Of a DNA stretch of 64,000 bases, positions 48,258 through 60,000 are shown piece after piece. Position numbers and translations under genes: made by a program. The stretch is from positions 496,001 to 560,000 of the forward strand of contig JAGTWJ010000017.1 in NCBI GenBank assembly GCA_020064725.1, written 5' to 3'. The notes beneath the pieces are model-generated. The model had not been told where the DNA came from. It saw only the letters and a list, made by a program, of their open reading frames with translations, and did not search any database. The stretch is from Drechslerella dactyloides. Its lineage: Eukaryota > Ascomycota > Orbiliomycetes > Orbiliales > Orbiliaceae. Positions within the stretch are counted from its first letter, which is position 1. Every line of letters starts with the position of its first letter.

Positions 48258-49685
48258 ATGCGTTTCTCAACCCTTGTCTCTCTCGCTGTCACTTTGAATT
48301 TGGCACTGGCGGCCCCGGTTCAGCAACAAGAAGGACAGAGCAGCATCGTACAAGATCCCCACGATATCTCCAAGCGGGAAGTCTACCCTCTCAAGAAGCG
48401 GAAGATATGTACCAAGGAGAAATCGCAAACATATGCTCAAAACGTTCCCCAAAAGACCCCGGAGACATATGTTGAAGCTCCTGCTCCGACACCCAACTAC
48501 CAGGAATCTTCAATCGGAGCTCCCAACGGCTATCAAACTACGAATGACTATGAGGCCCCCACCACCGTAGCTTACGACCAGGAGTCCCCGTCCCCGTCCC
48601 CGTCCCCGTCTCCCAACAATTACCAAAACGTGGATAACTATGAGACCCCATCTTCAGGAAGCTATACCACAAAAGTTTCCAAGAGCTACACCAAGGTCTC
48701 AAAGAAACATCGAAAGCACCGCGGTGGAAAGAAGTATGCGACCTCAACCACGCAGCCTGCGTCAAACGACTACACCACCAGCACGGCGCCGGAATATGAA
48801 ACCACTTCCACAGGCAACACCACACCCGGCGGCACGACCACTGGCGGCAATACTTACGGAGACACGACAACCGGCGACACTACAACCGGCGACACTACCT
48901 ACGGAGACTCAACAACTGGCGGCTCTACCTACGGAGACACAACCACTGGAGGCTCCACCTACGACGATACGACCACCGGCGGAGCCACCTACGGCAACAC
49001 TGACGACAAGCCAGCCTATGTAAGCACTAACAGCAACAATCCATCCTACAATGACGCCTCCTACGATTCCTCCACCTACGTGACCATGCCATCCGGCTCT
49101 TCTACCGGCCTCAAAAGGGGTGCCTCCGTCAATAACGTTGGACCAGACGGGACCTTCATGTCGGACGACGCGATCAAACCATATCTCGTCGCCGCGCACA
49201 ATATCGCCCGTCTTCTCCACGAAGGCACTAGCACAATCGTCTGGGACGCCGACATCGCCGCCATGGCCCGGAAGAACACTGCCAGCTGCAACTTCGCGCA
49301 TACCCCCTCCGCAGCCCGCAACGGCATGGGCGAGAATATCGCGTACAACACCAACGCCTCACCAGAGGACCAGGTCCTACGCCAATGGTATGCGAACGAG
49401 GTCGTCAAGTATAACTTTGACAACCCTGCGTACAGCGACGGCACGGGCCATATGACAGCGATCGTGTGGAAGAAGGTGACGAAGTTCGGCTGCGCCGTTC
49501 GCAACTGCGGTAGTAAGAATATGGGATTGTACATCAAATGCAATTATGCTCCAACGGCGAATGTCATCGGACAGTATGCGCAGCAGGTTGGAAGGGTAAA
49601 GGGTGCTTCGACGGCCGCACAGCTTCGACAGATTGTGGAAAAGGCCACCGGGTTCACCCCCGCGTCGACTTCGAACTCGTACTAA
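48258..49685 (+). CDS. Secreted CAP (PR-1/SCP-like) protein
   Basis: CAP-superfamily proteins are secreted and in fungi include sterol-binding PRY proteins. The chosen ATG gives MRFSTLVSLAVTLNLALA, a clear signal peptide, and 475 residues. A basic site (SKREVYPLKKRK, near residue 40) looks like a Kex2 processing site. The middle is low complexity: an SPSPSPSPSP run, a Lys-rich patch, and a Thr/Gly repeat of TTTGGSTYGD-like units at about residues 189-249. The CAP domain (about 305-455) has AAHNIARLLH, MGENIAY, GHMTAIVWKKVTKFGC and CNYAP, so the two conserved histidines and the cysteines of the fold are present. No introns. Longer upstream codons in frame were rejected because they precede the signal peptide. 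A surface or wall-associated location is likely. Confidence 0.94.
   Translation: MRFSTLVSLAVTLNLALAAPVQQQEGQSSIVQDPHDISKREVYPLKKRKICTKEKSQTYAQNVPQKTPETYVEAPAPTPNYQESSIGAPNGYQTTNDYEAPTTVAYDQESPSPSPSPSPNNYQNVDNYETPSSGSYTTKVSKSYTKVSKKHRKHRGGKKYATSTTQPASNDYTTSTAPEYETTSTGNTTPGGTTTGGNTYGDTTTGDTTTGDTTYGDSTTGGSTYGDTTTGGSTYDDTTTGGATYGNTDDKPAYVSTNSNNPSYNDASYDSSTYVTMPSGSSTGLKRGASVNNVGPDGTFMSDDAIKPYLVAAHNIARLLHEGTSTIVWDADIAAMARKNTASCNFAHTPSAARNGMGENIAYNTNASPEDQVLRQWYANEVVKYNFDNPAYSDGTGHMTAIVWKKVTKFGCAVRNCGSKNMGLYIKCNYAPTANVIGQYAQQVGRVKGASTAAQLRQIVEKATGFTPASTSNSY
48823..49005 (+). repeat. Coding tandem repeat in the CAP gene
   Basis: Degenerate 15-30-nt units encode TTTGGSTYGD/TTTGD-like blocks, repeated about seven times. 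They are preceded by a (GTCCCC)n run near 48584-48612 coding SP dipeptides. Such repeats vary in length between strains. Confidence 0.85.
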
Positions 49686-50386
49686 AGCAACGTCTAGACT
49701 AGTTCTGGAACTTGGGTCGGAGCGTCGTTCGATGTTGTCCTGTCCGGCACGGCTTGTGATGAGTAGCTTTGTGCTTTCGATTGAGTCGGGTGTCCTTGTA
49801 CGATTGTAATTGAAGTATAAAATCTAGATAAATAAATGAAATACATGAATACAATATGGAATATATACACTCTCCCGATTGCGCTCGTTATGGTGACACT
49901 ATAAATACCATTTTATAATCGCTGGCTGATACCACCCAAATGAGCTGCCATCAAAGGAGGTTCAAAGTTCTTTAAAATCGTCCGAAGAATGAACACCGTC
50001 GTGTCCGGATATCTGACTGGCCGCCCCATCATTCAGATTAGTCGTCCGATCCCTAATTAAGATCAATGTAATAGATATATACAAATTTTCAAGCCTTTCC
50101 CTGTTACAAGGGTTATCTTCGAACCTGGTATAACGAAGATAGAGAAATGAAGAAGCAAAAGGGTATTATAATAAGTGGGTAGTTAGAACAATCGTAAACC
50201 AATAACCGAAGGAAATCCCAAAAAATCGTCGCAGCCATCCGCCACGACCCAAATATATCCTACAGACACCGTCGCACGCAAAGCGCTTGGGTGCCAGCCA
50301 TTTCCTTCGCCGGAGAGCAACAGAAAGAAAAATCCCACAGATCATCGAAAAGAGAAATTAACGATAAACAAGACGACAGAAAAAAA
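49686..50386. other. Convergent intergenic region
   Basis: Separates the 3' ends of the CAP gene (+) and the rhodopsin-domain gene (-). A/T-rich, with no gene seen. Confidence 0.6.
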
Positions 50387-52319
50387 CTACTTTAATAAGC
50401 CGCCAACATCACTAAAACTTAACGATGCAGCGTTCTCAGTACCGCTGGCCGGCTGCCGTTCATCGGCGTTCGACCCGCCGCTCACCCGAGTTTCACTCGA
50501 ACCTCGCGGAGCACCGTTGGATTCAGGCATCAAGCCTCCGCCAATGCTATGCCTCGGGCTAGTGTGTGAAGGTCCCGCCGTCACAGTAGAACTCGAAACA
50601 GCTACAGGGCTCAACTCGAACGCTGGGCCGGAGCCTCCAAGCCCAATATCAGATGGCTCGATCGGCGAGTATCTTGTTTCGATCGTGGTAATGGCAATGC
50701 CTGTGTCCGTGTTGAGCTTCAGGCCGCGGCTGCCGTTGCCGTTGCTCTTGCTTCCGTTGTCTAAGGGGAAGCCCCAGTTGGAGGTACTAGCACGGATATT
50801 GCTAGTCGTCATGATTGTTGCAGCGCGGGCAGGAGGTGGAGGGTGTGTCGCGCTGACAGTTGTAGTGCGAGGCCGGTTTCCGAGGGAGGAGTAGTGTCTG
50901 GTAAGAGTAGGGCTGGGAGTGGCCCTGGGTAAGTCCTTCTTGGACTGGGCGGAGATGTTAGATGCCTGACGAGATGGTACACGGTCCTATAGTTTCATTC
51001 AAGACAGTTAGTCAGATGCCTCAGAGGCCAACTTTGCCTAACGCACTCTGAATAAAATCCCGAGGGTACTCACGGTCGGACCAGCTTCAGACTCAAGAGC
51101 GAAGCCGGTGTCACGGACGAGATCTTCATCGCTACCCCAGTAGGCGGCCCCAGCTTCACTTCTGTTACGGACAGTTGCAATGCTCCTCCCAGCTCTGCTT
51201 TCACCGGGATCGGTACTGTGAGACTTAAATTTGGCACGCTTAGGGCCTTTGTCGCGGAGAAAGCTGGAGAGAACGAGAGCATTCGATGCGAAAGTAGCAG
51301 CAAGAATCTCGAGGGATGCCATGAGTGTGCGGAAAGGCTGAAGATAGTGCTTCTCGATGGTCGCAGGCAAACGACCGCAGACGACACTGATGGGGACGAT
51401 AGAGAGGGAGAACAAGGCGATAAGCTGGAGCTTTCGCTTAGTTGCCATCTTGGAGTAGAGGATCGCCGGGATAGGGAAGATGAGGAGGACCGCATCGGTG
51501 AAAATATCCAGGACACCAGTCACGAAGAGCGGGACGCCTCCGTTGCGACATTTTGCTAGTAAGAGAGTTAGCATTCCGCAGACGTAAATTCGGAACGATA
51601 TAAGGACACTCACGTCCCGGGTCAGGAACCACCTGCCCTGTAGCATGTCGCAAGATATGTTAGCCAGGTTACATGAAGAGCGAGCACTCGTATCATCGAC
51701 GAACTTACAGTAACTAGATATTGCAGAGTTAGCTTTTGGACACTTACAAACATTCTCAACGAAGGGATCTGTTGGTTACTTACTGATTAAATGGCTGACA
51801 CTCCACAAACGTCGATATGATGCAGACCGCGAAAGTTACGAGCAGCCCCCATCGGACGACCTTTAAACCGAGATCATACAGGCCCTTCCAGAACTGCGTG
51901 GTGAGTCTCTGGTAGAACTCAGTAATGCAGAACTTCTGGACCCAAATGTAGATCACGAAGAATACCCTCGACGCCAGAACAACCTGACTGCCGATTTTCC
52001 GCCGGTGGATCTCTTCATCATTCAGCATCGCGGCAGGTGTGTTATTCGTGCCGAATTTCAATACGACGTGCGCAAGGGCCAGCCGTATCAAGAGCGGTAT
52101 TATAGAAAGTAGCATCCACTGGTCATCTCGGAACAGCCGCATGGTACGAATATACCGGCCGAAGCAGCGAGAGAGGATTATGAACAATGAGCACCCAGTT
52201 GCCCACCATGTTATCAGAAGGGTTGGATTGTCGTCTAAAATGGACCGATAGGGCGCCGGCTCGCTCTGTTGGTAGAGCTGCCGCGCATATAGATGCGACA
52301 GTGCCACCATCACTCCCAT
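50387..52319 (-). CDS. Fungal-rhodopsin-domain 7TM protein
   Basis: Five exons (52319-51784, 51713-51709, 51637-51614, 51555-51074, 50986-50387) give 548 residues. Introns are 70, 71, 58 and 87 nt, each with a CTAAC-type branch site or a good acceptor. Seven hydrophobic helices are visible: WWATGCSLFIILSR, SIIPLLIRLALAHVV, VVLASRVFFVIYIWV, WGLLVTFAVCIISTF, FTDAVLLIFPIPAIL, LIALFSLSIVPISVV and SLEILAATFASNALVLSSF. The family motif HYWQVVPDPG appears only when a 5-nt exon is included. After the last helix is a basic RDKGPKRAKFK and a disordered Ser-rich cytosolic tail of about 250 residues. This family of plasma-membrane proteins (rhodopsin-like, related to Pth11-type receptors) is large in filamentous fungi and mostly uncharacterised. 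It does not imply light sensing. An upstream start is possible, since the frame stays open a short way above this ATG. Confidence 0.9.
51709..51713 (-). other. Five-nt microexon
   Basis: TTACT lies between an acceptor (AATATCTAG) and a donor (GTAAGTTC). With it, CA|TTACT|GG reads His-Tyr-Trp and the frame stays open through VVPDPG. Without it, the two neighbouring exons are out of phase. Both flanking introns have GCTAAC branch sites. Confidence 0.85.
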
Positions 52320-55300
52320 GCAGGAATTTGGTAGCGGCGCAGATGCTGGGGGTCCCGAAAGATCCGTACGTCGGTGTGGGCAATCGAGTTCTCGATACCC
52401 AGTTCGGCCCTGGTCCGCGGAGACAGAAATGTGTTGATGTGTGGTATCTGTTTCGTGTTGTGGGTGCGGCTGGCGGGCTGGCGGCGTGGGACAGCTGACG
52501 GACCTCTCGAACTACACTCGATGCATTCTCCAGAGGTCAATTCCGGCGCTCGACAAATCTTTCATATGCATGGTTGAGGAGGGAAAGGACATGAAGGAAG
52601 AAGTATGTTCAAGATCGAAACTTGAAAAGCTACCCAGCGATCCGGGAGGTGGGAACATGTTTATATCGGGCGCACCCGGTGGAGCAGGGAAATAGGAAGG
52701 TCGGCTCTTACCCTGTCAGTTTATCTCGAAGGCGCCTCAGCTGCAGCGTGATAGCGAAGGTGCCGGCTGCCCGAGCAAAACCTTGGAGGCCTAGTCTGAT
52801 CGATAGCCTTGCGCCGCAGCGTTTCTATCTCCCCACGCGAGGGATTATACTCCGGAGGCCTTCTCTGAATCGGCGTTGATGGAATCGGCGGACCTGCATA
52901 CGCATTCGACTTACAAAAAGGGTTCTTCTGTCCTTCCCATGGTTTAAGTATCCTGGCGCACTTCGGGCGTGCATGCCGTTCCTTTGGGCTTGCGCTGGTG
53001 CGGGAGAGGGACGGACTCGATGTTGTGGCCAAAGTAAGTGGAGACTTCGCTGGCCGACTCGGACCCGCCACCACGCTATCGGCAACAGATGTGCGTTTTT
53101 TGACATTTGAGAACTTGAGACAGGCTTGAGAGACATCCCCTCTCTCGATTAGGGTCACTGCGAGAGGCATTATAGGGCAGACGCTATAGCATTTTGCTGC
53201 AGAGACGGCAGATATGTCCGGTGGGGAAGCCAATTGGTGGACCGGGTCGATACCTGCGAAAAGGGCCCTATCGACTGCAAAACCGGGCAACCGTCTGTAC
53301 TTTGCATACCAAGCGTCTGCGGGCGCATCGGTTCAATCTACGTGACATTCTGTAAAACGGGGTAGGTTTGGGCTGATGGCACCCGTCAACCAGGCCGGAG
53401 GGTCCTTGGAGTCCGTAGATTGTCGGAACGCTTCAATGAAGCAATCTTGCGGGTGCAGTTCCCCTTCTCGGTTGCGAAGCTCGATGATGTGTGAATTGCG
53501 CGCCACCACGCTCGCAACCTAGTCATGACGCTTACCTTGTAGCTTGCTGTTGCGACAGGGGTCCCTCGGAAAGGGCCCTCGGATTCGGCGCTGACATCTG
53601 CCAGAAAGCCATCACAGCTGAAAGGGTGAGATCCTACAGAGCTATAGGAGTTAATATGACTGACATGACAGCATTGGATGTCAGATTTAATAAAGCCACA
53701 ACATTCATACAACCCATTGAATTCACCAGACCGACTGATTCGCCTTGTAAGGACCCAAGATATTTCTACAGCAAGCGAATGTGAGATAGTCTTGGTCTCG
53801 TGAGGGTAGTATCTGGGACGCTGAATGCAAATTAAACATCCTGCGAGTTGTAAACGCTCTGTTGGAGCTTGTTTCAAGTGGAGCTGCTGGCGGAAAGACA
53901 ACATTCACGACAGCGCTACTTCAGTTGTATACCTCCAGTTGGATCTGGGGGCTACCGACGAGTCAATGCAATATCGAGATGATGTCTTACAAAACACCAG
54001 GATTTTAAAACCCCCGTCAGGTCTCACATCAAGACAACTAGCACCAAGGTCCCCACTTTTCAGACGGCTATCCAATACGAACGCCATCTAACAAGGCAGC
54101 CTTCGGCATCTCGCGTGTCCATGCCTATTGTGCCACCCGGCCGCCTGGGATGTAGTCAAGCCCAAAGAAACATTCAAAATGCGATCCAGGGTCCAGTTTC
54201 TGAATTCGTCTTTGAGGAAATTAGAAAGTGGGGATGGTGAGGAACCATTTGGGTTGTCGCGTGCGGGTCTGTATCGATATTCGATTCCTATCCCTCGGTT
54301 CTTTCTAGGATCAAGGTCAGTCACAACCCGTGCAGCAAAGCGAAAAGACATATGCACTTGTCTCCCATACTGCACGAGTGGCTCATCCATTCAAAGGTCA
54401 TACTTATGAGGTACTGGTAATTTCGTATGCTCAAGCTTTCCACACGGAAGTGGCGACATAGACGGCCGATGATCTCGTCGAACGGTAGACGTATTTGGTC
54501 CAAAGCAGTGGCCCCTCGCCTGTTGTTTGATGAAGCGAGGTCCCGCGCTTGATATACATGTACCAAGACAGTTATACCCGCCCGGGATATCGATGGAGGT
54601 GTGAGAGAACAATGGCGGAATATTCCCTGCCGGCGCACGGCAAGCTTCAGGCCAGCTAATACGAAAGGGGTTCTTTGAACGAGTTTGGGTCGAAATCTCA
54701 TGCAAGTGATGTGGAGATTCCGCGTGGCCTCAGCTGACTCTATGCTTCTTAAAGTGGAGAAGGGATGCATTGTCGACAAAATCCCGGCTTGGTACCCGTA
54801 TACATGTCGAGATATGTTCCTGGGTACATACTAGACACATCTTAAGTGAGCATTCATGTTCGCACATGTACAGCTTTCTGAAGTCACGTACGCAAATATG
54901 CGGGTCACGGAAAACGGGGTCGGTCACGCACTATCCATCGTCTCTAAATTATAAAAGAGCTCGAGATGCGGGCAGCGCAAGGTGTATCTTTGGGGTTAAT
55001 CTCGGGCTTTGGGAATTTCAATCTAGTCGCCCGACTTGGTTAGAACTTGAGCATTGGACTTCATCACCATTCTCGGTAATCACGTAATCTCGATGCATAT
55101 CGATAGCAGTGATACCGGCCTTCGCGGTCACGGCACACTCTCGATGGATTCGGTATCATCAAGGCACGTAAGCCGTTATGATCAAAAAGCTCGGATAGAG
55201 ATTGTGATCTTCTGTTACTGAAGTGAATTCGTGAAGTGAAGTGAACTGAACTGAAGCGTTGTGCAGTGGTGATATAGCAGCAACCCGCTTCTCGCCGCAA

Positions 55301-57046
55301 TTCGAAGCCGCGGGCCGTTGCATCACATCGCCGATGCTTCAACGTCTCGCTGCCCACCAACAACTAGACCTCGAGTACCTCGTCATCAACGTAGAGCCAC
55401 GGTCAACAAGGCGGCCACGATGCTGTCATCGATCGCTCGAACATGGCCACTATCAATTCATCGGAAGGTGAAGGATTATTCGCCGTTGCAGGGCCCATCA
55501 CTTGATACTACCTCAGCCACAAAGTCGGCCGGGTTTAATTGGTGGCGCACGCAGGGCCAAGACAATACCCAGTAGATACTCATCCACATTCATTTTTCCG
55601 ATGGTAGAGATGCTAATGCTCATTCTAATGCAGTCGCACCTTTCGATGGCTACAGACATGCATGCATGGGCCACTCCTGCAGCTATGCATCGCACCAACG
55701 TAGCAGAGTGCTTGATGCGTGAGAGCGCTCATCCTGATCGAGATCATGAATATGCCCAAGCGCAAGCACAAACGATCTAACGTGCACATGAATTGGCCAT
55801 CGAGTTCTCAGAGAGTGCTGGCTGACCACGCTCTCGTTGGGCCCGAAAGTGAGAATCACGTAAAGAGCGAGAGACATCAAAGAAATCGCAGCTGATTGGC
55901 TTCGTAGGCACAAACAACAGGTCGCTCATCTACGCCGACCATCCGGCCAGCCCTACGGCAGTTCAGCCTCATCGTATCACTCGCTAATGCGTGAGTATGA
56001 GGCCCGGAGATTTGGTGAGCTTCCCGATGTTCTTGCATCTATTGCATTTTTGGCAAGAACTTCTGACGACTGTCCTTTTTGTTTCCCTCCTCTGCTGCAT
56101 GACGAGAGCCAGTCGGTCTGTCTATGCGACACCGTGGCTGAGTCTAGCCTGAAAGTCAAGCTTTTTCGGATTCTCTCGAGCAGGGCATATCACCGTCAGA
56201 CCGTTCCGCCATCCGCTTCGCCTTACCACCAAGCCATCCCCGTCTGAATTCCCAGCGCAGACGGAAGGTCGTGCGTCTTGTGTGTCCAATCACCAGAGAC
56301 CCAGAAACCTGCCGTTTCACGCCCACGCTCACACCTTATAAGAAAAACATAGTACCTTGACTATTACTTTCTGCTTGGTACGGCCGGCTAATCGAAGAAA
56401 CAGACAACGGTAAGCATCATCAGTGCCCAGATTTCGCTTGCGCCGGCGCTGCCCTTGCCTCTTTTCTCATTAGCGATCCTGCCATCCTCTCCATCGTCAG
56501 ACCATCGTTCGCAAAATCTGCCTTTCAATACGCTGCTAAACAGCCTTTCGGAATTATGAAGTTCCTTTTGGCTTTATGATTCAGTCGTCTAATGCGGTCG
56601 CTAAAGCCTTTGGGAACCTTCGCCGATACTTCAAAACCGCAATAACCCCGCCTGGCCACCCAGTCTGATTTCCCCTCCCTTTTCTCCGAGCTTTTCTCCA
56701 ACCCAAGCTCCAACAGCCTTGGAAAAGTTCCAAAGCGACCCCTCGCCACGATCTCGACATCGACCAGAGCATCCTCCAACGCCCGGTTGCATTGAGGTGG
56801 TAAGTGAAGTTGTCCGGAAGAGCCCGTATCCCTTCTTGCGATGCATTTGTCAGCTAAGCTCAAGCTTTCTGCCTCTTGGCCATTGGCAGCCGCAGGTCAA
56901 TTTCTGAGAAACGTGCCCGCAACGCAAAGCATCTGCAGCGGGTTTTTAAAACGTACCTAGACCTCCCTTCTTGCACCGAAGACGGTCTGTGGGCTCCGAT
57001 CTGCGATATAGACGGTCCTCCGCATTCGCTCGGCCCCTTTTCACCT
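52320..57046. other. Intergenic stretch with one doubtful ORF
   Basis: No gene is firmly supported. The last several hundred bases are the leader of the large C2H2 gene, with a TATAAG near 56337. A GGTCTCGTGAGG motif of the repeat family occurs at 53793. The doubtful frame 52721-53290 (-) is listed separately. Confidence 0.5.
52721..53290 (-). CDS. Possible Ser/Arg-rich protein
   Basis: A 189-codon open frame with a credible low-complexity stretch (TTSSPSLSRTSASPKER) and a proline-rich part (GPPIPSTPIQRRPPEYNPSRGE). I see no domain, no clear promoter and no splice partner. It lies upstream of the rhodopsin-domain gene on the same strand. It could be a real disordered protein, an exon, or chance. 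Confidence 0.22.
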   Translation of the reverse strand: MPGFAVDRALFAGIDPVHQLASPPDISAVSAAKCYSVCPIMPLAVTLIERGDVSQACLKFSNVKKRTSVADSVVAGPSRPAKSPLTLATTSSPSLSRTSASPKERHARPKCARILKPWEGQKNPFCKSNAYAGPPIPSTPIQRRPPEYNPSRGEIETLRRKAIDQTRPPRFCSGSRHLRYHAAAEAPSR

Positions 57047-60000
57047 ATGGCTGGCGGTAATCCCGAGTCGCCGTCGTCCAAGATGCGCGAGTTCGTCGCT
57101 ATGTTCGGAGTTACCGGCGAGCGCGCGCCCCTCAGCGCGCAAGCGAACTCCACCCCCCGAAACTCCACACTGAAGGTTTACGATACTGAAGAACTTGGTG
57201 GATTTACTCCAAACTCTGCGATACCTATGCAGGCTTCGATGTCGAACGCGAGCTCTATCCATCCATCTTCATCCGATTTCTCCATGTCTCCTCCCGCCCA
57301 GTACTTGGATACGACCATTTCATCGCCGGATTCCTCCCATGGCTTTGGTACAACGCCAGGCTACGACCAATACATCCCTTTTGATATGAGTACACCCTTG
57401 CCTGAAGAGGATATGAACATCGACGATTTCATCGTGCATTCCTCCCTCAAAGGCAACACTCAACCAACTGATTCCACCTTAGCTGCTCCAACTTCTACTA
57501 CCACCACAACGTCAAGCAATGCATTCCCTAGTCCGGCGATGACACATGCCAGTCTTGCCAATACGCAAGCCAGATACGGAGGGGCGGATACAGAAGTGTA
57601 CCTCTCACAGCAGAACTCATCTCTTCCTTCTATGTCAAGCCCTAATATCACAGTGGACGATCATGACGCCACCCAGTCCAACCGTCGGATCAGGAAACGA
57701 AGCGGCGATGGCGAAGCAAACCTTAACCGCGTACTTCCCAATGGCAAAGCAGCTGCCAGCACCGATGATGAAATTCCCAGTCTAAAAGACCAGGAGCTCA
57801 TGGCGATTGAATCCGAGAACCACATGAAAGTCTTCCGGTGGCTTTCTGGGGAAGGATCAGGCCATCTCGACGCAGCAAATAAATCAAACCGAACTCGCAG
57901 CAGAAGTGTAGGCCCGTCGGCAAAGCCTGAACAGAATCACGATTCCAACAATGCCTCCGCTCAACAACAAGACGTCAAACCCGAGAGAACTAACAGCTTC
58001 ATCCCGGTTGATGGCACTCCCCGCGGAGAGGGCGACGTTCTCTTCGACGATAGTGAAGAAGAGAGCACAGATGGCCACACATCAGACGAGGAAGGTCTTC
58101 CGGATTCTCTAATCCAGGACGCTGACCTCGGCTTTCCCGATGGCATCGGCTCCCTTGACAATGATATAGGACCACCACGGCATGTTGATAGCATACAGCG
58201 CATGACCGAGGATGAGGAGGCAGCTCTTGCCGGCTCCGACAACCACCCAAGCTCGTTCTATAGACCAGCGCCTTGGCACGACCCCCCAAAACCTATATCA
58301 ACGCTGAACGTCCGAGAAGGGATTACACGCGCACAGCCACATTCTTCCAATGCAGCAATTGAGCGTTGGAAGCGTGCAAACGAGAATATCGAGACTGCCA
58401 GTCGCGTTGCTACGTTCGGTACAATGAGAAGTCGCCGATATTCAATTGGAGAGATGGATGGACTATTCAAACGGATGTCGTTTGGACAGAATGACGAGAA
58501 CTTGACTGTTATCCACCGACCAAGCCAACAGGATAGAAAACCCAGCTTATTCGAAGTCAAGAACGTCTTGAAGAGATTCTCAAGCGCCGGTCACGAACAT
58601 AAAGGCGCAGCACTCCACGCGCTCCAGAACCTCTCCGATAGGGTCACGAACAAAGAGCAGAAACCAGCCCGGAAAGACAGCACGAGGTCCAAACTTGGCA
58701 GAGAGCGTTCACCCAGCAGATTGAGCAGTTTAACTCGGAAGCTCTCTAAGAAGAGGAAGCAGAGTGATGCGGAGCAGCCGAAGGATACTGCCTCCGCCTT
58801 TGCGGGTATGGCAGGCCTCGGAATGACAATTGGCGGCGCAGCGGCTTCGGAGGCAGCCAGTTCAAGTAACCCCATGTCGCCTCAAGCTCGTAGGCAAAGC
58901 TCTTTAACGAAAGGGCGGATCGAGTTTGGCGTTCCCGGACTCACCTCCCCTACATCCACGACGAGGCACCAAAGTCAAGGGTCCCTCAATGTCCCATCCT
59001 TCGAACCTCTGGAACATGAAGCCTCCGACGACGAGGCTGATGCACCACATGAGCCGGTCCCTGCCCCGCCCCCTCAACTCAAGATCGCAATCGACAAGAT
59101 TACTCCCAATCGGAGCGGCTTTGCGAAACACTGCGTGCAACTGAATCCTCAATTGCATCAGAAACTTATAGAGAGAATCGCCATTGAACAAGTTAAGCGT
59201 TTCAGGAAACTGCAAGAAAGCTTCTTGAAACACCACGCCGTGGTTCAGACTTCCGGCAAGTGCACCAACGAACTGCAATGCGGCGCTGTAGCCAATCAGG
59301 GCCGGGAAGCCAACGCACAGAACATGGAAAGCCCGAATAACGCAGCCTACGCAATGCAGGAATACGACGACTCTGACGACGAAGGTGTGCCAAGCACCGA
59401 CGGAAGGGTGACTGCAACGCAATTTCCGCCTGGTGTTCCCATGCCGCCGGTCAGCCGGCTGCCGGCCGAGTTCGAGTGCACACTCTGCTTCAAGATCAAG
59501 AAGTTCACTAAGCCTAGTGATTGGACTAAGCACGTCCACGAAGATGTGCAACCTTTCACCTGCACATTTCCAGATTGTACCGAGCCGAAGAGCTTCAAAC
59601 GCAAGGCGGATTGGGTCCGACATGAAAATGAAAAACATCGCCATCTAGAATGGTGGGCATGTAACCTGCCCGATTGTCACCATAAATGTTACCGCAAAGA
59701 TAATTTCGTTCAGCATTTGGTCCGGGAGCATAAGATGCCCGAAGTCAAAGTCAAGGCTGGGAAGTCTGGAGGTGCCACGAAAGCTGGTGCCCCTGCACGC
59801 GGGTCCAAGAAGGGCAAGAATACAACAGAGGATGACGAGGCAAACAAGTTGTGGGACATAGTCACTGCTTGCTATCGGGAAACTACCAGCAAACCGAACT
59901 CTGAACCTTGTCGTTTCTGCGGATGCAGGTTGCAAAGCTGGAAAAAACTCACCGTCCATCTGGCCCGCCATATGGAAGCAATCTCGCTGCCCGTAATAGG

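Noticed and set aside
48538..49543. Several frames on both strands inside the CAP gene
   Set aside because: They arise from the repetitive Thr/Gly and Ser/Pro coding sequence. Only the + frame has the signal peptide and CAP motifs.
58904..59644. 246-codon frame on the minus strand
   Set aside because: Antisense to the zinc-finger region of the large C2H2 gene. It has no domain of its own.
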